Assembly: GCA_028288395.1 (NCBI GenBank)
Contig: JAQBNV010000264.1
Location: forward strand, 1 to 5,460
Source: Adhaeribacter sp.
GTDB taxonomy: Bacteria; Bacteroidota; Bacteroidia; Cytophagales; Hymenobacteraceae
Length of the DNA stretch: 5,460 nt
Reading direction: 5' to 3'
Position numbers and translations under genes: made by a program. The notes beneath the pieces were generated by a model that saw only the letters and a list, made by a program, of their open reading frames with translations, made no database searches and had not been told where the DNA came from. Below, piece by piece: positions 1-5,460 of the stretch (position 1 is the first letter of the stretch; each line of letters begins with the position of its first letter).

Positions 1-599
1 GAGGTATGGGTATCTACAAAAACATCGGGTTGCCACTCCTGAAAAATTTGGGTAAAGGAGCGGGCATTGCGCGAATCGGTTTTGATGTAATCGCGGTTCA
101 GATCCAGGTTGCGGGCGTTGCCCCGGAAGCCGTAACTTGCCGGCCCGTTCTGGTTCGCGCGGCTGTTGGAGTTGCGGTTCAGGGCACCGTCAACGTTATA
201 GATCGGTATAATCAATAAAACTACATTTTGCAGGGATGCCCGTAAGGCCGGTTGCTGCATATAATCCCGAACCAGCATCATCGAGGCATCAATGCCCTCC
301 GGTTCGCCGGGATGAATGCCATTTTGCACCAATAGCCGCCGCTTGTTTTTCTGCCGCAACGATTGCGGCTCAAAATCTTTATCTAAACTAATCACTACCA
401 GGTGCAGGGGCCGGCCCGAATCCGTTAATCCGTAAGGTAATAATTTTACTTCTTCGTAAGCTTCGTCTAATCTTTGGTAATACGCCAAGCATTCAGCGTA
501 AGTGGCGGTTTCCCGTCCCTGGTTTTTTTCGTATGGCGTAAGCCAATCCGGCGGCAACGGCGGCAGATTTAGCAGGATTAAAATTAATGATAAAAACAT
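1..599 (-). CDS. M14 family zinc carboxypeptidase, secreted (3' end outside window)
   Basis: The visible 199 codons are the N-terminal part of an M14 (carboxypeptidase A-like) metallopeptidase, which removes C-terminal residues from peptides using one zinc ion. Seen: a hydrophobic N-terminus (residues 1-15, MFLSLILILL...) that looks like a signal peptide; the zinc-binding HPGEPEG motif with His96 and Glu99; NLDLNRD at 164-170, whose Asn-Arg pair matches the substrate-carboxylate-binding residues of the family; and DTHT at 196-199, whose His198 is the expected third zinc ligand. The catalytic Glu lies beyond the left edge. The ATG at 599 is the first start codon in this frame, which is open upstream but has no ATG, GTG or TTG, and there is no convincing Shine-Dalgarno. 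The gene follows kdsB on the same strand after 69 bp and could be co-transcribed. The signal peptide lacks the usual basic residue. Family assignment is firm; substrate is unknown. Confidence 0.93.
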   Translation of the reverse strand, partial: MFLSLILILLNLPPLPPDWLTPYEKNQGRETATYAECLAYYQRLDEAYEEVKLLPYGLTDSGRPLHLVVISLDKDFEPQSLRQKNKRRLLVQNGIHPGEPEGIDASMMLVRDYMQQPALRASLQNVVLLIIPIYNVDGALNRNSNSRANQNGPASYGFRGNARNLDLNRDYIKTDSRNARSFTQIFQEWQPDVFVDTHT

Positions 600-668
600 G
601 GTTGCGGGAAAATGGCCGGTAAATTTGCGGTAGAACCCAGTAGATAAACACCAGCAATATATTAAATA

Positions 669-1409
669 TTAACGCCAGCTTTGGGAAAGGGCTTTTTCCA
701 AATCTTCGGGGGTATCTATCCCAATATTTTCGTGGGTGGTAAGTGCGGTGGCAATCCGGAAACCATGTTGCAGCCACAGTAACTGTTCTAACGATTCGCT
801 AAGTTCCAGGTCAGAGGGGGAGAGTTGGGTAATTTGCTCCAGAATATCGGCCCGATACCCGTAAATACCGATGTGTTTGTAAAAGGTTTGGCGCTGTAGC
901 CAGTCCTGGGTTTCAGCACCCCGCACGTACGGTATCGGGTGGCGGCTAAAATAAATGGCCTGTTGCCGGATGTCCAGGATTACCTTGGGGATATTGGGGT
1001 TAAACAACTCTGCTTCGCTTTGAATTTTTTTAATTAAAGTAGCCACCTGGGTAATAGGAGAGGTAAAGAGGTCGATAACCAGGTTTATTTGTTCTGGTTG
1101 AATAAACGGCTCGTCTCCCTGAATATTAATGATAAAATCGCAGGGTTCGTTAAATGCACAATAGGCCTCGAAACAGCGGTCGGTACCGCTTTGGTGGGTG
1201 GTAGCGGTTAAAACGGCATTTCCGCCAAATCTCGCTACTTCAGCCATGATGCGTTCATCATCAGTGGCCACCAGCACGTGCTGCAACCGGGCCTGGCTGG
1301 CTTGCTCATACACCCGCTGAATCATGGATTTGCCGTTAATCTGCACCAGGGGCTTGCCGGGGAAACGGGTAGATTCGTAACGGGCCGGGATAATGCCAAT
1401 GCTTTTCAT
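669..1409 (-). CDS. kdsB: 3-deoxy-manno-octulosonate cytidylyltransferase (CMP-Kdo synthetase)
   Basis: This cytoplasmic enzyme activates Kdo for lipopolysaccharide inner-core synthesis: CTP + Kdo gives CMP-Kdo + diphosphate. The 246-residue protein has the normal family length and is intact. Seen: the N-terminal nucleotide-binding loop IIPARYESTRFPGKPL (residues 6-21), ATDDERI (48-54), the QGDEP motif at 97-101 with metal-binding Asp99, the YFSRHPIPY segment at 153-161, YKHIGIYGYR at 177-186, and the C-terminal IGIDTPEDLE (229-238), whose Asp232 is the expected second metal ligand. The ATG start gives the canonical MKSIGIIPAR N-terminus. The start overlaps the stop of a 21-codon ORF in an ATGA arrangement, which may couple their translation. 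An M14 peptidase gene follows on the same strand. Its presence indicates a Gram-negative envelope with Kdo-containing LPS or a related glycan. Confidence 0.98.
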   Translation of the reverse strand: MKSIGIIPARYESTRFPGKPLVQINGKSMIQRVYEQASQARLQHVLVATDDERIMAEVARFGGNAVLTATTHQSGTDRCFEAYCAFNEPCDFIINIQGDEPFIQPEQINLVIDLFTSPITQVATLIKKIQSEAELFNPNIPKVILDIRQQAIYFSRHPIPYVRGAETQDWLQRQTFYKHIGIYGYRADILEQITQLSPSDLELSESLEQLLWLQHGFRIATALTTHENIGIDTPEDLEKALSQSWR

Positions 1410-1471
1410 AAGTTAAAGAATATTAGTTTTTGTTTAGTGGGTCTGGCCAGGCGGTTTGTTTTAAGTTTCAT
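1406..1471 (-). CDS. Possible 21-residue leader ORF overlapping kdsB start
   Basis: This small ORF has an ATG at 1471 and a TGA at 1408-1406 whose first bases are shared with the kdsB ATG (ATGA overlap). It is preceded by GAGGAG (1478-1483 on the plus strand) six bases before the ATG, which is a better Shine-Dalgarno than any other gene here has. The predicted peptide begins MKLKTNRLARPTKQK and ends in a hydrophobic IFFNL. It is strongly basic and matches no family I recognise. A role as a leader peptide that feeds ribosomes onto kdsB is an inference. In such a short stretch, chance is a serious alternative, since Bacteroidota often do not rely on Shine-Dalgarno sites. Confidence 0.3.
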   Translation of the reverse strand: MKLKTNRLARPTKQKLIFFNL

Positions 1472-1613
1472 CACCTACTCCTCGTGCCGGAAAGCTACCG
1501 GTAATTTATTACTGGGTTTCTATTGGCTTAATCTTTGTGCCATCAAGCCAGAAGCAGCAACTTAATTAATTTTGGCAGCATCCCGTGTATTTGCGCCCGA
1601 AAAATTTAATTAG

Positions 1614-1644
1614 TTGGGGGGCTAGTCAATTGTTCTTAAATTTG
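1614..1644 (+). promoter_or_regulatory. Bacteroidota-type promoter for the DUF4905-LysM pair
   Basis: TAAATTTG at 1637-1644 is an exact match to the primary sigma factor -7 element TAnnTTTG of Bacteroidota. TTG at 1614-1616 lies 20 bp upstream, which fits the -33 element spacing, although it is only three bases of TTTG. Initiation would be expected about 6-8 bases past the -7 element, right at or just before the ATG at 1652. The rest of the divergent gap (1472-1613) shows no exact TAnnTTTG on the minus strand; the nearest is TAAATTTT (1601-1608), so the kdsB promoter is unresolved. Confidence 0.6.
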
Positions 1645-1651
1645 CCGGTGG

Positions 1652-2488
1652 ATGAACGAGGTAATAGATAACCAGCATACGGGACCTAAGAACCTAATCC
1701 CGGCTTACCAGTTGGATTGGGAATATCCGATCTGGCAGCTGCGTTTAGAAGCGGCAACGGGCCAGGTGGCGATAGAATGCCGGGATGCAGATACCCTGCA
1801 AACTTCATTTGCGGTATTTGCGGCCCATAACGGTGTGCTTGTGCTGCGCAATTATAAACCGGCTAATGCCTGGTGGACGGGACTGGCCGAAATCCGGGCA
1901 GGATTGTTGTACCTGCAGGGAATGACCACCAAAGGCATCGGTCGGCCAGCCGGTATTACGGCAGTAGGCGCTACGGATGGACAAGTAAAATGGCAGCGGC
2001 CGGAATTTAGTTTCTATGGCTTAACGGCTACCGCTATTTTGGCCTTACCGGCCGCAGGAGAATCGGCGGAATTAACCAGCCTGAACCCGCAAACGGGGGA
2101 AATAACGGAATCAGGCATTAAAATGGCAGTAGCAGCCACCCAATTGATTGCAACGCAACCCACCGTTCAGGTTCCGCAACATTACCCCGTTGATAATGCC
2201 TATTTTATCTATTTAAAGGAATTTATTTATCAAAAAACGGGGGTGCTGGCCCATACGGCCATCGATTACCTGGAAAATGAAAAATATATTGCCCTCGGAT
2301 TTTATCCGGCTGCCGAAAATCAAAGCCAGGTTTACCGGGTGGTATTGTTTAGCCTTTCGGGTGAATGGCTGCTGCAGGAAGATTTGGGAAAAGAATTAAC
2401 CGGAATTGGTCCGGATAATTTTTTTATTTTCCAGGATACATTAATTTTATTCAAAAATAAAAAGTCATTGTTGGGTTACGTGGTCTAG
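1652..2488 (+). CDS. DUF4905-like protein of unknown function
   Basis: I read this 278-residue protein as a member of DUF4905, an uncharacterised family from Bacteroidota. The call is made from memory of the pattern, not from a search. Seen: no signal peptide or membrane segment; WEYPIWQLRLE at 23-33; AWWTGL at 73-78; GLLYLQG at 84-90; GITAVGATDGQVKW at 101-114; and a second LTSLNPQTGEI-type turn near residues 141-152. The alternation of short hydrophobic strands with D/N-G turns and Trp residues resembles a beta-propeller or other all-beta fold (inference). The ATG is the first possible start, because an in-frame TAA lies at 1637-1639. The LysM gene starts 13 bp after the stop, so the two are probably one operon. 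Function is unknown. Confidence 0.8.
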   Translation: MNEVIDNQHTGPKNLIPAYQLDWEYPIWQLRLEAATGQVAIECRDADTLQTSFAVFAAHNGVLVLRNYKPANAWWTGLAEIRAGLLYLQGMTTKGIGRPAGITAVGATDGQVKWQRPEFSFYGLTATAILALPAAGESAELTSLNPQTGEITESGIKMAVAATQLIATQPTVQVPQHYPVDNAYFIYLKEFIYQKTGVLAHTAIDYLENEKYIALGFYPAAENQSQVYRVVLFSLSGEWLLQEDLGKELTGIGPDNFFIFQDTLILFKNKKSLLGYVV

Positions 2489-2501
2489 CTTATTGAAGGT
2501 T

Positions 2502-3494
2502 ATGTTAAAAAAAGTAGTTTTAGTTTCAGTTTTATTTACGTTGCTCCAGAAAGGAACTGCCCTGGCCAGCAGTATGCCGGTGGATTCGGTAGGGTTGGAG
2601 AAGCGGAATGGTAAAAATTTTGTGGTTCATAAAGTTACTCCCAAAGAAACCCTCTTTGCTTTGTCGCGCAAATACAATGTACCGGTTAACCAGATTGTGG
2701 ATGCCAACCCGAATATCCAGAGTGGCTTAAGCGTAGGACAAATTGTTTACGTGCCGAGTAAGGCTCCTTTAAAAGCACCGGAACCCCTTGTGCCGGTTTC
2801 CAAGACCAATACGGCCCCTTCCACCCCCTATACCTATGTGGTAGATGCCAAAGGAAATAAAATTCACCAGGTAGTACCCCGCCAGACGCTCTATTCTATT
2901 GCCCGCATGTATAATATTACCATGGCGGATATTCGGAAATGGAATAGTTTGACCTCGGATAACCTGACCGTAGGCGATGATCTAATTGTGGGCATGGGCA
3001 ATAAACCCACCCCCAATGCCAATCCGCAGTACGTAGGCGAAATAGACGACACCATTGAGAAAAATAAAGCCGCTACAACTCCGGCTAAAACCATAGGTAA
3101 AAAGCCCGAAGAAATCGTAGTTAAAACCAATGAGCCGGTAAGAACTCCGGAACCCATCGTAAAGCGGGAGGCAGAAGTGGTGGTCGACCGGGAAGAGACC
3201 AATGCGGGTTTAAGCGAAAGCGTAAGTAAGATAACCGAAAGCGGACTGGCCGAAGTTATTGACGGCAATAACAATAACAGCAAGTACCTGGCCCTGCACC
3301 GGTCGGCCCCGGTGGGATCTATCCTGCAGGTTAAAAATATTATGAATGGCCAAAGTGTGTACGTGCGGGTTATCGGTAAATTACCCGAAACCGGTAACAA
3401 CGATAAGGTAGTGGTTAAAATTTCCAAAAGAGCTTTCCAGCGTTTGGCTTCCCTCGATAACCGGTTCCGGGTAGAGGTGTCCTATATGCCTTAA
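2502..3494 (+). CDS. Secreted protein with two LysM domains and a degenerate RlpA-like C-terminal domain
   Basis: This is a 330-residue exported cell-wall-associated protein. The signal peptide covers about residues 1-23 (MLKK, then a hydrophobic stretch, with probable cleavage after ALA). LysM domain 1 spans about 43-87 (TLFALSRKYNVPVNQI, then LSVGQIVYVP) and LysM domain 2 about 122-164 (TLYSIARMYNITMADI, then LTVGDDLIV). LysM domains bind N-acetylglucosamine-containing glycans such as peptidoglycan. A charged, Pro/Thr/Lys/Glu-rich linker follows (165-245). The C-terminus (about 248-330) resembles the double-psi beta-barrel of RlpA: SGLAEV, ALHRSAPVGSILQVKN, NGQSVYVRV, and a terminal FRVEVSYMP. 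His266 is kept, but the catalytic Asp position is Gly292, so glycan cleavage is unlikely. I chose the ATG at 2502 over a TTG at 2493 because it gives a normal signal peptide; GAAGG lies just two bases before it. It sits 13 bp after the DUF4905 gene and is followed by a terminator. Confidence 0.92.
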   Translation: MLKKVVLVSVLFTLLQKGTALASSMPVDSVGLEKRNGKNFVVHKVTPKETLFALSRKYNVPVNQIVDANPNIQSGLSVGQIVYVPSKAPLKAPEPLVPVSKTNTAPSTPYTYVVDAKGNKIHQVVPRQTLYSIARMYNITMADIRKWNSLTSDNLTVGDDLIVGMGNKPTPNANPQYVGEIDDTIEKNKAATTPAKTIGKKPEEIVVKTNEPVRTPEPIVKREAEVVVDREETNAGLSESVSKITESGLAEVIDGNNNNSKYLALHRSAPVGSILQVKNIMNGQSVYVRVIGKLPETGNNDKVVVKISKRAFQRLASLDNRFRVEVSYMP

Positions 3495-3517
3495 GCTTTA
3501 CCACCTTAAAAATGGCT

Positions 3518-3562
3518 AAACCCACTTGCCCGGCCCTGGCTGCGCAGGTGGGTTTTGTTTTA
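3518..3562 (+). terminator. Intrinsic terminator after the LysM gene
   Basis: AAACCCACTTGC (3518-3529) pairs with GCAGGTGGGTTT (3544-3555) in a 12-bp stem with a single G-T wobble and a 14-base loop. The right arm runs into a T-rich tract (TTTTGTTTTA, 3553-3562). It lies 23 bp past the LysM gene stop and closes the DUF4905-LysM transcription unit. Confidence 0.88.
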
Positions 3563-3579
3563 TAAATACTTATAAATTA

Positions 3580-4350
3580 GTGATAAAAAGCGATAATATC
3601 AAAAATTTACTTGAAGACCGGTACCGGAAATATAACCAACCAGCTTTCATTCCCCGCGACCCTATTGTTATTCCCCATGGCTATACCCTAAAGCAGGATA
3701 TTGAAATTTCCGGGTTATTTGCGGCCATGCTGGCCTGGGGGCAGCGGGTAACAATTATAAATAAATGCCGGGAGTTAATGGCCCGTATGGATAATGCGCC
3801 ATACAGTTTTATTCGGCAGCACCAGGAAAATGACCTGAAAGGTTTATTAGGCTTTAAACACCGCACGTTTAACGATACCGACCTGCTCTACCTGGTGTAT
3901 TTCCTGCAGCAATATTACGGAACCCACAATAGCCTCGAAGACGCTTTTACCGCCCAAGGCACGATAACGAACCAGCAACTACGACTGGAGAACTTCTATA
4001 ACACGGTTTTTAGCCTGCCGGAAGCGCCCAATCGCACGCGCAAGCATATTTCTACCCCGGCGCGAAAATCGGCTTGTAAACGCATTAATATGTATTTACG
4101 CTGGATGGTAAGGCAGGATAGCCAGGGAGTTGATTTTGGCATCTGGAATACCATTAAACCAGCGGATTTAATTTGTCCCTGCGATGTGCACGTCGGGCGG
4201 GTGGCCCGGAAGCTGGGTTTAATTACCCGGCCGCAAACCGATTGGAAAACCGCTATTGAACTCACCGGGCACCTCCAGGAGCTGGATCCGGCAGATCCGG
4301 TTAAGTACGATTTTGCTTTATTTGGCTTGGGAATCGAAGAGAAATTTTAA
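3580..4350 (+). CDS. TIGR02757 / DUF2400 family protein
   Basis: This is a 256-residue protein of the TIGR02757 (DUF2400) family, which is widespread in Bacteroidota and has no established function. Its C-terminal half is reminiscent of helix-hairpin-helix DNA glycosylases, so a nucleic-acid role is possible but unproven. Seen: DPIVIPHGYTLKQDIEISG at 27-45, AAMLAWGQR at 48-56, MDNAPYSFI at 70-78, KRINMYLRWMVRQD at 167-180, GVDFGIW at 183-189, and CDVHVGRVARKLGL at 201-214 with Asp202 and His204. The protein ends with YDFALFGLGI. I chose the GTG at 3580 because it gives the expected N-terminus (MIKSDNIKNLLEDRY, then NQPAFI) and because the only other start, a TTG at 3526, lies inside the terminator hairpin. 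No clear Shine-Dalgarno or TAnnTTTG promoter precedes it. Length agrees with the family. Confidence 0.9.
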   Translation: MIKSDNIKNLLEDRYRKYNQPAFIPRDPIVIPHGYTLKQDIEISGLFAAMLAWGQRVTIINKCRELMARMDNAPYSFIRQHQENDLKGLLGFKHRTFNDTDLLYLVYFLQQYYGTHNSLEDAFTAQGTITNQQLRLENFYNTVFSLPEAPNRTRKHISTPARKSACKRINMYLRWMVRQDSQGVDFGIWNTIKPADLICPCDVHVGRVARKLGLITRPQTDWKTAIELTGHLQELDPADPVKYDFALFGLGIEEKF

Positions 4351-4614
4351 AATAGGGGCTGGTAAATACCGGAATTAATACTTTGTTTTGTTAGTTATAA
4401 TACCCTGATTTTTAATGATATATAAACATAATTACTTATCAATTAATTAGCCTGTTATTCTTTGCTAAAATTTTTAGTTTTTGAATTTACCCGTCTTTTA
4501 CCATAATTTATTCCTAAATAATAAATTTATTTTTGCTTCGGAATGTTATACCATACTTGGTTCGTGCGTAGATGCTTATAAATATTTTACCTGTTTAGAT
4601 TTAATACATATACT
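4351..4614. other. AT-rich intergenic region before mutS2
   Basis: This 264-bp stretch is much richer in A and T than the flanking genes and carries many short poly-A and poly-T runs. I see no ORF with coding character, no tRNA-like fold, and no convincing terminator hairpin after the DUF2400 gene. The only specific element I can point to is the candidate promoter at 4528-4535. Confidence 0.7.
4528..4535 (+). promoter_or_regulatory. Candidate -7 promoter element for mutS2
   Basis: TATTTTTG is an exact match to the Bacteroidota TAnnTTTG -7 element. Initiation here would give a leader of about 70 bases before the TTG start of mutS2. There is no TTTG at the expected -33 position, and the region is so AT-rich that a chance match is quite possible. 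Confidence 0.4.
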
Positions 4615-5460
4615 TTGATATATCCTCAAAATTTCGAAAATAAAATTGGGTTTAACCAAATCCGGGAAAGCCTGGCTTCTCTTTGCCTGAGCCCCCTGGG
4701 GCAATATTTTGTCAACCGGATGCAGTTTCTGGCCCGCTTCGATCTGGTGCAAAAACTATTGCTCCAAACCCATGAATTCCGGGGCGTGATGGTATCGGGT
4801 ACGGATTTTCCGACGCAGCATTATTTTGATGTGACCGAGCACCTGAACCGGGCGGCCATAGAAGGTTCTTTCCTGGAAGTAAGGGCCTTTTTTGAAATAA
4901 AAATGTCCTTACGCACCATACGTCAGGCCCTGACCTTCTTCTCGCAGGCCGAGGAGACCTTATACCCCAATTTACGCGCCCTCGGTGAAGCCATTCAGGT
5001 AGACCGGCATTTACTGGCAGCAATGGATAAGGTAGTGGACGACAACGGGGTGGTGCGGGATAATGCTTCGCCGGAACTGGCCCGCATTAAAGCTGATTTG
5101 ATACACCAGCAGGCTTTGCTGCGCAAACAGATTCAAACCGTGTTGCGGCACGCCAAAGCTTCCGGCTGGACCAATGGCGATGCCGAGCCAACTGTGCGTG
5201 GTGGCCGCATTGTTATCCCGGTGCTGGCCGAATACAAACGCCGCCTGAAAGGCTTGATTCACGATGAATCTACCAGTGGTCAAACCGTTTATATTGAGCC
5301 AGATACGGTATTTGAATTAAACAATGACATTAAAGACCTGGAAAATGCCTATCACCGCGAATTGATCCGGATTTTAACGGCTTTAACGAACCAGCTACGG
5401 CCGGCTGTTGCCGATTTAAGAAAAGCTTACCAGTACCTGGGGCTGCTCGATTTTATTCGG
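4615..5460 (+). CDS. mutS2: MutS2 family protein, N-terminal part (3' end outside window)
   Basis: The 282 visible codons are the N-terminal lever/clamp region of MutS2, a MutS-like ATPase without the mismatch-recognition domain. In other bacteria MutS2 has been tied to suppression of homologous recombination and to splitting of collided ribosomes. Seen: MIYPQNFENKIGFNQIRE at 1-18, LCLSPLG at 23-29, HYFDVTEHLNRAAIEGSFLE in the 60s to 80s, RDNASPELARI near 142-152, GGRIVIPVLAEYKRRLKGLIHD near 200-221, and STSGQTVYIEP, the conserved core that leads into the lever helices. The ATPase and the C-terminal KOW and Smr domains would be beyond the right edge. The start is a TTG: it gives the canonical MIYP N-terminus, no ATG or GTG lies upstream in frame, and the frame is closed by TAA at 4579-4581. 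An in-frame CTG at 4591 is less likely. Reading continues without interruption to the last base. Confidence 0.95.
   Translation, partial: MIYPQNFENKIGFNQIRESLASLCLSPLGQYFVNRMQFLARFDLVQKLLLQTHEFRGVMVSGTDFPTQHYFDVTEHLNRAAIEGSFLEVRAFFEIKMSLRTIRQALTFFSQAEETLYPNLRALGEAIQVDRHLLAAMDKVVDDNGVVRDNASPELARIKADLIHQQALLRKQIQTVLRHAKASGWTNGDAEPTVRGGRIVIPVLAEYKRRLKGLIHDESTSGQTVYIEPDTVFELNNDIKDLENAYHRELIRILTALTNQLRPAVADLRKAYQYLGLLDFIR

Noticed and set aside
6..218. 70-codon plus-strand ORF at the left edge
   Set aside because: It is antisense to the M14 peptidase, whose zinc-site motifs show which strand codes, and it resembles no protein.
493..777. 94-codon minus-strand ORF spanning the kdsB-M14 junction
   Set aside because: It overlaps both kdsB and the M14 gene out of frame, and its sequence has no family resemblance.
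1278..1565. Plus-strand ORF covering the kdsB start and the divergent gap
   Set aside because: Its first half is antisense to conserved kdsB codons and the second half shows no family resemblance. I treat it as a chance open frame.
2891..3427. 178-codon minus-strand ORF
   Set aside because: It is antisense to the LysM gene, where domain motifs are clear; the length follows from codon use on the coding strand.
3526..3579. N-terminal extension of the DUF2400 protein from a TTG at 3526
   Set aside because: That start lies inside the terminator hairpin and adds 18 residues with no family counterpart.
4363..4376. GGTAAATACC inverted repeat after the DUF2400 gene
   Set aside because: The four-base arms and two-base loop cannot form a stable hairpin, and no T-tract follows directly.
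4712..5283. Two minus-strand ORFs (4712-5023 and 5011-5283)
   Set aside because: Both are antisense to well-conserved mutS2 codons and have no recognisable content.

Overview
The window is ordinary chromosomal DNA from a member of the Bacteroidota, most likely Cytophagales (Hymenobacteraceae/Adhaeribacter-like). That placement is an inference. It rests on the DUF4905 and LysM/double-psi-barrel proteins, which I know mainly from this phylum, on TAnnTTTG-type promoter elements, on mostly weak Shine-Dalgarno sites, and on a kdsB gene that implies a Kdo-containing outer membrane. No mobile element, CRISPR array, tRNA or rRNA is visible.

Left part, minus strand (1-1471): a possible 21-codon leader ORF overlaps the start of kdsB (CMP-Kdo synthetase, complete). 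After a 69-bp gap comes an M14 zinc carboxypeptidase with a signal peptide, which runs off the left edge before its catalytic glutamate.

Middle, plus strand (1614-3555): a divergent promoter with a near-perfect Bacteroidota -7 element lies almost on top of the start of a DUF4905-like protein of unknown function. A secreted protein with two LysM domains and a degenerate RlpA-like C-terminal domain follows 13 bp later. A clear intrinsic terminator closes this pair.

Right part, plus strand (3580-5460): a TIGR02757/DUF2400 family protein starts at a GTG only 24 bp past the terminator stem. An AT-rich 264-bp gap with one candidate promoter element follows, and then the first 282 codons of mutS2, which starts at TTG and runs off the right edge.

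Taken together the genes cover envelope work (Kdo activation, a periplasmic or secreted peptidase, a peptidoglycan-binding LysM protein) and nucleic-acid or ribosome maintenance (MutS2, possibly the DUF2400 protein). I see no sign of an undescribed multi-gene system. The best leads are the small ORF coupled to kdsB, the apparently leaderless DUF4905 transcript, the DPBB domain lacking its catalytic aspartate, and the terminator abutting a start codon.
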